Below, in pieces: positions 7,260 through 14,094 of a DNA stretch of 24,791 bases. Source of the stretch: Zhenhengia stercoravium. Lineage in GTDB: Bacteria > Bacillota > Clostridia > Lachnospirales > Cellulosilyticaceae. The notes beneath the pieces were generated by a model. The model was given only the letters and a program-made list of their open reading frames with translations, did not search any database and was not told the origin of the DNA. The position numbers and the translations under genes were made by a program. The stretch covers positions 1 through 24,791 of the forward strand of contig JAHLFD010000043.1 of NCBI GenBank assembly GCA_018883975.1, given 5' to 3'. The number at the start of each line of letters is the position of its first letter. The stretch's first letter is position 1.

Positions 7260-8321
7260 GTGAACGATCATTTTGATTTAGATAAAGAAATAAAAAATAT
7301 AGTAAGTAAAAATGAAGAAATACCAGAGTCAGTTAAAACAAAAACTAGGCTAGCATATAAGGAGATTAGGTCAATGCATAAACATAACAAAAAAGCAGGC
7401 AAAAAGAAATGGATTGTAGCAGCAGGGCTACTAGTGGCAACTGGTATTACCCTACAAACACCACTATTAGCAGATATTAAAGCATTATTCTTTGAAGGAA
7501 ATTATAAAGGAGTGGAATCTGCTATAGATAAAGGGCATCTTCAAAGTGTGGAAGGAGCTGTTTCTGAAAGTAATGGGATTACTATAGAAGTAACTGAGGC
7601 GCTTATTGATCCAACAATCATTTACCTTAGACTGAATTTAAGGGCTGAAGATCCAAAGTTGCTACAGAAATTTAAATATGATCAGCATACAATACAATTT
7701 GTAGATCAGTTCAATATTACAGATGACCAAGGACGAGTTATTCAAGAAATTCATGATGAAGGTGTCTATGCCCCTCCTTATATAAATGAACAGGGTAAAG
7801 AAGTGCATTTACTATCTTCTTCCACGGAGAAGGTTAGTACAAATAAATTGAGTGAGGGAGAAATCCAGATTGATATGATTTTAAACTCATCTGAAGGAAA
7901 TTATAAAGATATAAAAGGTCTAGTACTACAAAGTAATCAACTCAATAACTTTAGCGGAAGTTGGGTGTTAGATGTAACATTTCCTTCGGGTATGACTGAA
8001 ACCCAAGAGACCATCTATGAGGTATCTAAACCAAATAGCCAAATTGAGCTAACAAGTGCCATAGCCATGAGAACAGGAATGAAAATTGACTGTATTATCA
8101 AAGTTCCAGTAGATGAAAGCGTTATAAATGGGAAGATAGTAGGGGAAGATGGAACAGTTTTCACTACAGGCCGTGTAGGATGGATAGAAGGTACACCTAA
8201 GGGAGAGCGAGTAGTCTTAACTTTTGAAGCACTAGAAGATGAATTAGGGGATAGTTTCACACTATATATCCCAACTCTAGATGGAGAAGAAAGCATTACT
8301 TTAACAAAAGTTCTACAATAG
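7260..8321 (+). CDS. Membrane-anchored putative anti-sigma factor (DUF4179-like)
   Basis: A 353-residue protein starting with GTG at 7260, preceded by an excellent AAGGAGG site (7245-7251) that overlaps the end of the sigma gene. Residues 1-48 are charged, basic near the membrane, and presumably cytosolic and sigma-binding. Residues about 50-68 form the single transmembrane helix (WIVAAGLLVATGITLQ). Residues about 75-353 are an extracellular region predicted to be mostly beta, fitting DUF4179 proteins that occur as partners of ECF sigmas in Firmicutes. No zinc-binding HxxxCxxC anti-sigma motif is present. The anti-sigma role is inferred from gene order and topology. The extracellular part may sense an envelope signal, but the ligand is unknown. 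Confidence 0.82.
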   Translation: MNDHFDLDKEIKNIVSKNEEIPESVKTKTRLAYKEIRSMHKHNKKAGKKKWIVAAGLLVATGITLQTPLLADIKALFFEGNYKGVESAIDKGHLQSVEGAVSESNGITIEVTEALIDPTIIYLRLNLRAEDPKLLQKFKYDQHTIQFVDQFNITDDQGRVIQEIHDEGVYAPPYINEQGKEVHLLSSSTEKVSTNKLSEGEIQIDMILNSSEGNYKDIKGLVLQSNQLNNFSGSWVLDVTFPSGMTETQETIYEVSKPNSQIELTSAIAMRTGMKIDCIIKVPVDESVINGKIVGEDGTVFTTGRVGWIEGTPKGERVVLTFEALEDELGDSFTLYIPTLDGEESITLTKVLQ

Positions 8322-8349
8322 TTAAAAGGTATAATTATAAAGTTGTACA

Positions 8350-8393
8350 AAAAATCAGGAGTAGACTTCATAGCAAAGGCTACTCCTGATTTT
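8350..8393. terminator. Bidirectional terminator between convergent genes
   Basis: A perfect 14-bp stem, AAAATCAGGAGTAG (8351-8364) and CTACTCCTGATTTT (8380-8393), with a 15-base loop. The A-rich left flank and T-rich right end let it act on both strands. It lies between the putative anti-sigma gene (+) and the plsY-like gene (-). Confidence 0.88.
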
Positions 8394-8412
8394 AATGTAA
8401 AGGAGCTTCTTT

Positions 8413-9057
8413 TTATTCCTCTACATGGTGAGAGGAGGTAGATTCTTCTGGTGAAACATGATGTAGTAAAAGTTGTATATGAAAAGGTCCTGGGTCAGGG
8501 GCTTTTAAGTGTTTGTAAATAATAAGAGTGCCTATAAGTAGGGCACTTAGTTGCACATAGAGATCAGGTGTAAAGAACCAGCTGGTAATGATGAAGGTGA
8601 TCATAGTCAGAATGACACGAGTGGAACAAGGGTTGATAATAATAACACATGAAAAAATGATAAAAATAAGTGCAAGAAGTAGTACAATATAATTTTTGGG
8701 AATAAGTGCTATAAGAGAGCCAAAGGTTACCGCGATACATTTGCCACCTTTTCCAGCAAGCATAGGGGAGAAGGCGTGCCCAAGTATAGGTGCTAAAATA
8801 AGTAAGAGCGTCCATATAGAATCTAAGCCTATAAGAGATAGACCTAATACAACAGGGAAAAACCCCTTTAAAATATCCAAGATTGTACATAGAATGCCAA
8901 GGCTCTTTTGTAATCTAAAGGCGTTAGCGCCACCTGGATTGGCATCTGCATGTAGCATTCTAATATCCTTCTTAAGTAGAAGCATAGGCAATAAATAGGA
9001 ATACATAATAGAGCCTGATAAAAAGGCTATTAGAATAACAATGAGTCTTATAAACAT
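8413..9057 (-). CDS. PlsY-family glycerol-3-phosphate acyltransferase
   Basis: A 214-residue integral membrane protein with about six hydrophobic segments. PlsY transfers the acyl group from acyl-phosphate to glycerol-3-phosphate, the first step of phosphatidate synthesis. The three PlsY motifs are recognisable: SGS at 14-16, N40-PGGAN-x-x-R48 (usually GSGNxGxTNxxR), and G93-H-A-F-S with K103-G-G-K106 (usually GHxFSxFxxFKGGKG). They are somewhat degenerate: NPGGAN replaces GNIGATN and KGGKCIAV replaces KGGKGVAT. It could therefore be a second, specialised paralogue rather than the housekeeping PlsY. The hydrophilic tail (about 190-214) is rich in His, Ser and Glu. It lies 14 bp downstream of the glycosyltransferase gene on the same strand, with GGGGG as ribosome binding site, which suggests a joint role in membrane lipid or glycolipid synthesis. 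Confidence 0.85.
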   Translation of the reverse strand: MFIRLIVILIAFLSGSIMYSYLLPMLLLKKDIRMLHADANPGGANAFRLQKSLGILCTILDILKGFFPVVLGLSLIGLDSIWTLLLILAPILGHAFSPMLAGKGGKCIAVTFGSLIALIPKNYIVLLLALIFIIFSCVIIINPCSTRVILTMITFIITSWFFTPDLYVQLSALLIGTLIIYKHLKAPDPGPFHIQLLLHHVSPEESTSSHHVEE

Positions 9058-9071
9058 AGAAAGCCGCCCCC

Positions 9072-10169
9072 TTAAGAGTGCATTAAAATATAGTCACAAA
9101 TATCAGAAGTTGCTTTATGGTTAAGCGTGCATGCTTGAGCTATAAGCATTTGGTTTAGGAAAGTAGAATCTTCTAGTAAGCGTTTACAAGCTATAAGGGC
9201 TTTATTAGGGGTATCTCCATCAAGGGAGAGATGGTGCTTAGTAAAAAAAGCCTTATTGCAAGTTTCGCAACCTGGTATAGGTGCAAGATGAACAAGGGGG
9301 GTAAGGGATATAACAGCTTCAGTAGAAGTAAGTCCACCTGGCTTGGTAAGGAGTATATCAGATGCTTTCATAAGAAGAGGACTATAATCTATAAACTTTT
9401 GAACATAAATATTTTCACCTAAATTCATAAGTTCATAATAAAGCTGGTCATTATGTCCACATACAATGAAGAAATTAACATTTTTTAATTGCTTAGTAAG
9501 ATGCCTAACAAGTGGTTTAATATGGCCAAAGCCCATAGAGCCACACATAATGCTAATAAGTGGTTTGTGAGGGTCAAGGTCTAAAGTAGCTTTAGCTAAT
9601 TCCTTAGAAAGGGGTTTTAGAAAATCAGAGTGAACAGGTATACCTATAGGGACAAGGGTAGAAGCTTTAACGCCATGTTCTTGAAATTCTGAAAGGAGTT
9701 CTTGATGAGGGATAAAGAAAGCATCCATTTCACAGTCTTCCCAGAAAGGAATACAGGTATAATCTGTAGCAACAGCGTAAGTTTTAATCGGTAAGTTAGT
9801 ATGACGTGTAATATAAGTAATAGCTTGAGCAGAGAATAAGTGGGTACAGATTACGGTATCAATTTTCTCCGTCGCTAAGTATGTAGCAAGTTTTTTAGTA
9901 TAAAGTGTGTTAGCACCATAAATAATGGATTTAAATTTAGGTGTACTAATAAGGCCACCAGCTTTATACAGAAATCCAAATAAAGCTGGTGTCTTGACTG
10001 TTGTATGGCTATAAAGTTTTGAGATGGTAGAGGAAGTATCATCAGATGCAAATTTGAGTATATCTAAGAGTGTGGTATCAACGTGTATGGATTCAAGGTG
10101 GGCTTTAAGGGCCAGAGCAGCCGCATTATGCCCACCGCCTGTAGAGCAAGATAGGATAAGTGCTTTCAT
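9072..10169 (-). CDS. GT28 glycosyltransferase of the MGDG synthase/UgtP (diacylglycerol glycosyltransferase) type
   Basis: A 365-residue GT-B fold enzyme. The N-terminal domain begins with the MGDG-synthase signature STGGGHNAAA (9-18). The C-terminal nucleotide-sugar domain has MCGSMGFGHIKPL (about 208-220), then FIDYSPLLMKASDILLTKPGGLTSTEA (about 259-285 as a whole), whose KPGG-x-x-x-x-E is the conserved UDP-sugar site. Family members add glucose or galactose from UDP-sugar to diacylglycerol on the inner membrane face; bacterial UgtP makes the glycolipid anchor of lipoteichoic acid. No signal peptide or transmembrane helix is present, as expected for a peripheral membrane enzyme. AAGGTGGTG precedes ATG 10169. 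It is the first gene of a two-gene unit with the PlsY-like gene, which supports a lipid acceptor. Donor sugar and number of sugars added cannot be told. Confidence 0.88.
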   Translation of the reverse strand: MKALILSCSTGGGHNAAALALKAHLESIHVDTTLLDILKFASDDTSSTISKLYSHTTVKTPALFGFLYKAGGLISTPKFKSIIYGANTLYTKKLATYLATEKIDTVICTHLFSAQAITYITRHTNLPIKTYAVATDYTCIPFWEDCEMDAFFIPHQELLSEFQEHGVKASTLVPIGIPVHSDFLKPLSKELAKATLDLDPHKPLISIMCGSMGFGHIKPLVRHLTKQLKNVNFFIVCGHNDQLYYELMNLGENIYVQKFIDYSPLLMKASDILLTKPGGLTSTEAVISLTPLVHLAPIPGCETCNKAFFTKHHLSLDGDTPNKALIACKRLLEDSTFLNQMLIAQACTLNHKATSDICDYILMHS

Positions 10170-10278
10170 AGTTTCACCACCTTATAAAAATTAATATGAA
10201 CCTTTTACATGTACTCTATATAAACTATATTAGTAAAATGACAGTTTCAGAAGAGAAGTAATAAAAATAAAATATGTT

Positions 10279-10307
10279 TTGACAATTAAAATTTTATGAG
10301 TTATACT
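10279..10307 (+). promoter_or_regulatory. Sigma-A promoter of the trp T-box operon
   Basis: TTGACA (10279-10284), a 17-bp spacer and TATACT (10302-10307): a near-consensus housekeeping promoter. Transcription would start at about 10314, just ahead of the T-box leader. Confidence 0.88.
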
Positions 10308-10329
10308 AGGTAAAAATATGAATTGAAAC

Positions 10330-10593
10330 CTGTGATAAGGAGATAAAACCTTTAGCGCACTTATAGAGAGTTAGGAAAGCTGAGAGCCTAGCAGAAAGCG
10401 GATCGGACAAATGGACCTTTGAGGGCGTAGTGAAAAGCCTAGGCTTAGTAGCATACGACGCTGTGACTAGCGTTACAAAGTCAAGAATGTGATGGCATTC
10501 TAGTGAGGTGGATTTATCTTTTTATGAGATAAATCAAACAAGGTGGTACCGCAGATACAACATCTGTCCTTGAATAAGGATAGGTGTTTTTTT
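10330..10593 (+). promoter_or_regulatory. T-box riboswitch, tryptophan-specific (UGG specifier)
   Basis: A classical tRNA-sensing T-box leader. Stem I carries the conserved AGAGAG with GGAAAGCTGAGAGCC (from about 10365) and the 3' side GCGGATCGG. The specifier context is TGG at 10412-10414 followed by ACCTTTGAG, the same frame as the known tyrS leader (codon + ACCUUUGAG). This reads Trp. The T-box sequence AAGGTGGTACCGC lies at 10540-10552. The antiterminator forms by CAAGG (10539-10543) with CCTTG (10568-10572) and CAGAT (10552-10556) with ATCTG (10562-10566), and exposes UGGU for the uncharged tRNA 3' end. The alternative is the terminator at 10560-10593. Uncharged tRNA-Trp should therefore allow read-through into trpXYZ. 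The 10170-10750 interval contains no protein gene apart from possible micro-ORFs. Confidence 0.96.
10560..10593 (+). terminator. Conditional terminator of the trp T-box
   Basis: Arms ACATCTGTCCTT (10560-10571) and AAGGATAGGTGT (10576-10587) form a 12-bp stem with two G-U pairs, a GAAT loop and seven Ts from 10587. The 5' arm is shared with the antiterminator, so the two structures exclude each other. Confidence 0.93.
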
Positions 10594-10600
10594 ATTTGCC

Positions 10601-10743
10601 AAAAAAGGAGGATGGTTATATGGTATGAACTTTACTGATTAATGAGGAGATAGGAAACAGGGAGATTTAGGTCACTTTTAATATAAAAAGTAAGCTAGCC
10701 TCCCTAAGAGCAGAACAAATAAAAATAATAAAAATTGGGAGGC
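10601..10743 (+). promoter_or_regulatory. Structured post-T-box leader with possible trpX ribosome-site switch
   Basis: Between the T-box terminator and trpX lie 160 nt that the T-box does not need. GCCTCCC (10698-10704) is perfectly complementary to GGGAGGC (10737-10743), the trpX Shine-Dalgarno. The same bases can pair instead with AGGGAG (10659-10664) in an extended hairpin: AGGGAG/CTCCCT, TTAG/CTAG (10667-10670 with 10695-10698) and ACTTTT/AAAAGT (10674-10679 with 10686-10691). The two foldings exclude each other. Upstream, a strong AAGGAGG (10605-10611) precedes tiny frames: MV (10620-10628), MNFTD (10625-10642), MRR (10642-10653), and MVIWYELY (10612-10638, Trp codon at 10621). Whether these are used is unknown. 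Confidence 0.45.
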
Positions 10744-10750
10744 AGTAAAA

Positions 10751-11707
10751 ATGAAAAAATTAGTTACTTTAACACTTACAATGATGATGGGATTAAGTAT
10801 GTTAGTAGGATGTAGCACTAAGGAAGATCAGGTAACGATTGGAATTGTCCAGATTGTAGAACATACAAGTCTAGATATGATTCGTGAAAGTTTAGTAGAA
10901 GAATTAGAAGCTAATGGGATTGTAGATGGACAGAATGTCAAAATAGATTATCAAAATGCACAAGGTGACCAATCTAACTTAAACTCTATATGCAAAAAAT
11001 TTGTAGGAGATGGGGTAGATGTTATAGTAGCCATTGCTACACCATCAGCGCAGGCGGCAGCAGCTGCTACAAGTGAGATTCCTATTATCTTTTCTGCTGT
11101 GACAGACCCAGTAGCAGCGAAGCTGGTAACCAACTTAGAAACGCCTGAAGGCAATGTAACAGGTACATCAGATGCTATTTCAGTAGATGAAGTTTTTAAG
11201 CTTTGTAAGGAACTTACACCAGAAGTTAAGAGTTTTGGCTTCCTTTATACAGCTAGTGAGGTCAATTCACAATCTGTAGTAGAAGAAGCAAAGACTCTTG
11301 CTGCAGACTATGGTTATGACTACGAAGAAGTGACCATTACTAATACTTCAGAGCTTAAGCAGGCAGCTTATAGCTTAGCAGGTAAAGTAGATGCTATTTA
11401 TACACCAATTGATAACAGTATTGCATCTGCTATGACAGTCCTTTCAGAGGTTGGGAAAGAAACGAAAGTTCCTGTATATGTAGGGGCAGACTCTATGGTA
11501 ATGGATGGGGCGTATGCTACAGTGGGGATTAATTATGAAGACTTAGGTAGACAGACAGGAGATATGGTCGCAGAGGTTTTAAATGGTAAGGCAATAAGTG
11601 ATTTACCAGTAGCTACTCTTAGTGAATTCCAAAAAGTCATTAATAAAACAACAGCTAAGGCAATTGGAGCACCAGAAACTTCAGAAGGTGCCTTAATAGT
11701 AGAATAG
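10751..11707 (+). CDS. trpX: Tryptophan ABC transporter substrate-binding lipoprotein TrpX
   Basis: A 318-residue lipoprotein of the ABC_sub_bind family (PF04392 type). Residues 1-20 are a lipoprotein signal peptide with lipobox LVGC and lipid-anchored C21. The mature protein has the two-lobed periplasmic-binding fold (VTIGIVQIVEH at about 28-38, VIVAIATPSAQAAAAAT, PIIFSAVTDPVAAKLV, VDAIYTPIDNSIASAM, VPVYVGADSMVMDGAYATVGINYEDLG). The upstream T-box with UGG specifier and the downstream permease and ATPase fit the trpXYZ tryptophan uptake system predicted by comparative genomics of T-box regulons. The solute is therefore inferred from regulation, not from binding residues. ATG 10751 follows GGGAGGC, which may be masked in the leader RNA. 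Confidence 0.9.
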   Translation: MKKLVTLTLTMMMGLSMLVGCSTKEDQVTIGIVQIVEHTSLDMIRESLVEELEANGIVDGQNVKIDYQNAQGDQSNLNSICKKFVGDGVDVIVAIATPSAQAAAAATSEIPIIFSAVTDPVAAKLVTNLETPEGNVTGTSDAISVDEVFKLCKELTPEVKSFGFLYTASEVNSQSVVEEAKTLAADYGYDYEEVTITNTSELKQAAYSLAGKVDAIYTPIDNSIASAMTVLSEVGKETKVPVYVGADSMVMDGAYATVGINYEDLGRQTGDMVAEVLNGKAISDLPVATLSEFQKVINKTTAKAIGAPETSEGALIVE

Positions 11708-11731
11708 AGGATTTAAGAAAGGAGAAGTACA

Positions 11732-12679
11732 ATGAGTTTATATACACTTACATCTTGCATAGAACTAGGTCTTTTATATGGATTACTTACTTTAGGAATA
11801 TATATTTCTTACCGTATTTTAAATATTGCTGACCTTACAGTAGATGGAAGCTTTACCTTAGGCGCTGCAGTATCTGTTATGATGACTACTATAGGGCATC
11901 CTTTCTTAGGGATTCTCTTAGGTATGATAGCAGGTAGCCTTGCAGGAATGGTAACAGCCTTCTGGCATACAAAGCTTAAGATTCAGCCTATCTTAGCTGG
12001 GATACTCACTATGACAGGACTTCAGAGTATTAATATTAGTGTGATGGGTGGCAAACCTAATGTAGGGCTATTGAATGTAGAAACACTCTTTACAAAATCA
12101 GGAGAGCTATTTGGTAAGAATTTTGGAGGAAGTCTAGTAGGCTTGCTTATATGTACCCTTGTTATCATATATATGGTACTTTTCCTTCATACACAAGTAG
12201 GACTTTCTGTAAGAGCAACAGGGGACAATGAGGATATGGTAAAGTCTTCTTCCATTAACGTAGATTTTACTAAGACCATAGGCCTTATGCTAGCGAATGC
12301 TTTAGTAGGTTTATCAGGAGCTCTGATTGGTCAGAATCAAGGTTTTGCAGATGCTAGTATGGGCGTTGGTATGGTTGTAGCGGGCTTAGCTTCTTTAATT
12401 ATAGGAGAAATTATATTTGGAACACTGGCAGAATTGATTTTTCACAAAAAGAACATTCTTATCCATGTTGTTTCAGTTTTATTAGGCTCTGTAACCTATA
12501 GAGTTATTATTGCAGCAGCACTAGAAATCAATATATCTGCTTCTAGTATGAAGCTTATTTCAGCAGTTATTATTACCCTGGCCATTTCTTATCCTGTATT
12601 AAAAGAACAACTTGCTTTTAACAGGAAGAAGCGCTTACATGGCAAAGTGGGAAAGGAGAATGAAACATGCTCACTTTAA
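11732..12679 (+). CDS. trpY: Tryptophan ABC transporter permease TrpY
   Basis: A 315-residue inner-membrane permease of the branched-chain amino acid/sugar type (BPD_transp_2), with about eight to nine hydrophobic segments. The conserved early motif ILNIADLTVDGSFTLGAAV (about 35-53) is typical of permeases paired with PF04392 binding proteins. The cytosolic coupling region VGLSVRATGDNEDMVKSSSI (about 156-175) is also recognisable. It has AAAGGAGAAG as ribosome binding site, lies 24 bp after trpX, and overlaps the start of the ATPase gene by 13 bp, which indicates translational coupling. Confidence 0.9.
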   Translation: MSLYTLTSCIELGLLYGLLTLGIYISYRILNIADLTVDGSFTLGAAVSVMMTTIGHPFLGILLGMIAGSLAGMVTAFWHTKLKIQPILAGILTMTGLQSINISVMGGKPNVGLLNVETLFTKSGELFGKNFGGSLVGLLICTLVIIYMVLFLHTQVGLSVRATGDNEDMVKSSSINVDFTKTIGLMLANALVGLSGALIGQNQGFADASMGVGMVVAGLASLIIGEIIFGTLAELIFHKKNILIHVVSVLLGSVTYRVIIAAALEINISASSMKLISAVIITLAISYPVLKEQLAFNRKKRLHGKVGKENETCSL

Positions 12680-13461
12680 ATGGAATCAGCAAAACCTTTC
12701 ATCCAGGAACAGTGAATGAGAGAGAAGCTTTAAAAAATATATCTTTACATTTGCAGCCAGGTGATTTTGTCACCATTATTGGTTCAAATGGCGCAGGTAA
12801 ATCTACTTTGTTCAATATGATTTCAGGAAACTTTATGGCAGATAGCGGTAGCATTATCTTAGATGGGCAGGATATTACTTTTATGAGAGAGCATAAGCGT
12901 GCTAAAGTAATTGGTAGACTTTTTCAAGATCCACTTAAGGGGAGCGCACCTTCTATGACCATAGAGGAAAATTTATCACTTGCGTATATGCGAGGAACAG
13001 GATTTAAAATTGGTTTTGGTATGCAGAAAAAAGAGAAGAACTTTTTTAGGGAGAAGCTAGCTCAGTTAGATTTAGGACTTGAAGATCGTATGAAAACCAA
13101 AGTAGGATTACTCTCAGGAGGGCAAAGGCAAGCTGTAACGCTTATGATGAGCACTTTGGTTACACCAAAACTACTACTATTAGATGAACATACAGCAGCA
13201 CTTGATCCAGCTACAGCAGATAAGGTACTTAAGATTACAAAGGAGATTGTAGAGGCTGAGCATATTACAACTATGATGATTACGCATAATATACAATCTG
13301 CTTTAGAACTTGGCAATCGTACCATTATGATGGATGATGGCAAGATTATATTAGATATTAAAGGTAAAGAAAGAGAAGGTATGACGACAGAAAAGCTTCG
13401 TGAATGCTTTAAAAAGGCTAGTCATAAAGCTTTAGATAATGATCGCATGCTTTTAGCATAA
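12667..13461 (+). CDS. trpZ: Tryptophan ABC transporter ATP-binding protein TrpZ
   Basis: A 264-residue ABC ATPase that energises the TrpXY permease at the inner membrane face. Walker A is GSNGAGKST (39-47), the Q-loop is FQDP, the signature is LSGGQRQA, and Walker B is LLLLDEHTAALDP. The DEHTA variant in place of DEPTS/A is common in this subfamily. An H-loop follows (MITHN). The start at 12667 lies inside the permease gene with GAAAGGAGAATG just upstream. It is the last gene of the T-box operon and is followed by a strong hairpin. Confidence 0.93.
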   Translation: MLTLNGISKTFHPGTVNEREALKNISLHLQPGDFVTIIGSNGAGKSTLFNMISGNFMADSGSIILDGQDITFMREHKRAKVIGRLFQDPLKGSAPSMTIEENLSLAYMRGTGFKIGFGMQKKEKNFFREKLAQLDLGLEDRMKTKVGLLSGGQRQAVTLMMSTLVTPKLLLLDEHTAALDPATADKVLKITKEIVEAEHITTMMITHNIQSALELGNRTIMMDDGKIILDIKGKEREGMTTEKLRECFKKASHKALDNDRMLLA

Positions 13462-13465
13462 AAAT

Positions 13466-13500
13466 AGCCGCTGACAATAACTTTGTCAGCGGTCATTTTT
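13466..13500. terminator. Bidirectional terminator between trpZ and the DUF4430 gene
   Basis: A perfect 10-bp stem, CCGCTGACAA (13468-13477) and TTGTCAGCGG (13483-13492), with a 5-base loop. A T tract follows at 13496-13500, and the A run at 13461-13464 serves the opposite strand. It can end both convergent operons. Confidence 0.92.
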
Positions 13501-13517
13501 ATAAGAGGGGGAAATAA

Positions 13518-14042
13518 TTATTTAGGTTCTACAAAATAGTTATTAACGGGTACTTTACGCCCACGTCCTTCAAAAATAACAGCAGGAGCACCTACATCTC
13601 TACCAAGATCGTTGGTGTAAACCCAAGTAATAGTATCGCCAGGGTTTACTCTATAAACAGCAGGACCTTCACTAGGGAAGGTATTATTGACTTTGTAAAG
13701 CCAGCCACTAAGAGGGCCATTATCTAATTGAGCAAGATTGTTAATAGAAGTTACATAGGTACCTGCACCAGAGCCACTTGTTTGATAAGCAAGACGGTTA
13801 GCTTGAAGCCCTTTTACAGATGCAGAAAGAGCTGTTTCGTTGGCGCCAATAGGCACATTTGTAGGGGAGGCAACAACTGTTGTGCCACCAGGACCTAATA
13901 CTTCGAAGGTAACAGATGTACTAGGGTCTATACGTGTGTTAGCTTCTGAATTTCTAAAATTTGAAGAAGTATTTTTATTTAAAAATAAGTACGCTGCAGC
14001 AGCCGCAGCGGCTAATGCTGGAATTGCCATAATAAAATCCAT
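13518..14042 (-). CDS. Membrane-anchored DUF4430 (transcobalamin C-terminal-like) protein
   Basis: A 174-residue protein. An N-terminal hydrophobic, alanine-rich helix (about 4-21, with seven alanines in a row) probably anchors it outside the membrane; no lipobox is present. Residues about 45-150 match the DUF4430 pattern: VTFEVLGPGG, then SGWLYKVNNTFPSEGPAVYRV and NPGDTITWVYTNDLG. DUF4430 resembles the C-terminal domain of transcobalamin and intrinsic factor and is often found beside ECF vitamin transporters in Clostridia. An extracellular substrate-capture role for the transporter encoded just upstream is inferred. The start is uncertain: ATG 14042 has AAAGG only 2 nt away, and the next in-frame ATG (residue 5) has it about 14 nt away. 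A palindromic promoter-like region precedes it. Confidence 0.82.
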   Translation of the reverse strand: MDFIMAIPALAAAAAAAYLFLNKNTSSNFRNSEANTRIDPSTSVTFEVLGPGGTTVVASPTNVPIGANETALSASVKGLQANRLAYQTSGSGAGTYVTSINNLAQLDNGPLSGWLYKVNNTFPSEGPAVYRVNPGDTITWVYTNDLGRDVGAPAVIFEGRGRKVPVNNYFVEPK

Positions 14043-14049
14043 CCTTTGC

Positions 14050-14090
14050 TGTAATATGAGTCATATTACATTTTATGCAAAAAATGTAAA
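14050..14090 (-). promoter_or_regulatory. Putative internal promoter overlapped by two palindromes (operator candidate)
   Basis: On the minus strand TTTACA (14085-14090), a 16-bp spacer and TAATAT (14063-14068) resemble a sigma-A promoter for the DUF4430 gene alone. A perfect palindrome with 10-bp arms, TGTAATATGA (14050-14059) and TCATATTACA (14061-14070), covers the -10 and probable start. A second one, TTACATTTT (14066-14074) and AAAATGTAA (14081-14089), spans the spacer and -35. This is the geometry of a repressor site; the cognate regulator is not known. RNA hairpins in a polycistronic message are an alternative reading. Confidence 0.5.
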
Positions 14091-14094
14091 AGTG

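Noticed and set aside
8564..8998. Additional frames on both strands within the PlsY-like gene
   Set aside because: Cysteine- and tyrosine-rich or proline/serine-rich shadow translations with no motifs or ribosome sites; the PlsY frame carries the conserved motifs.
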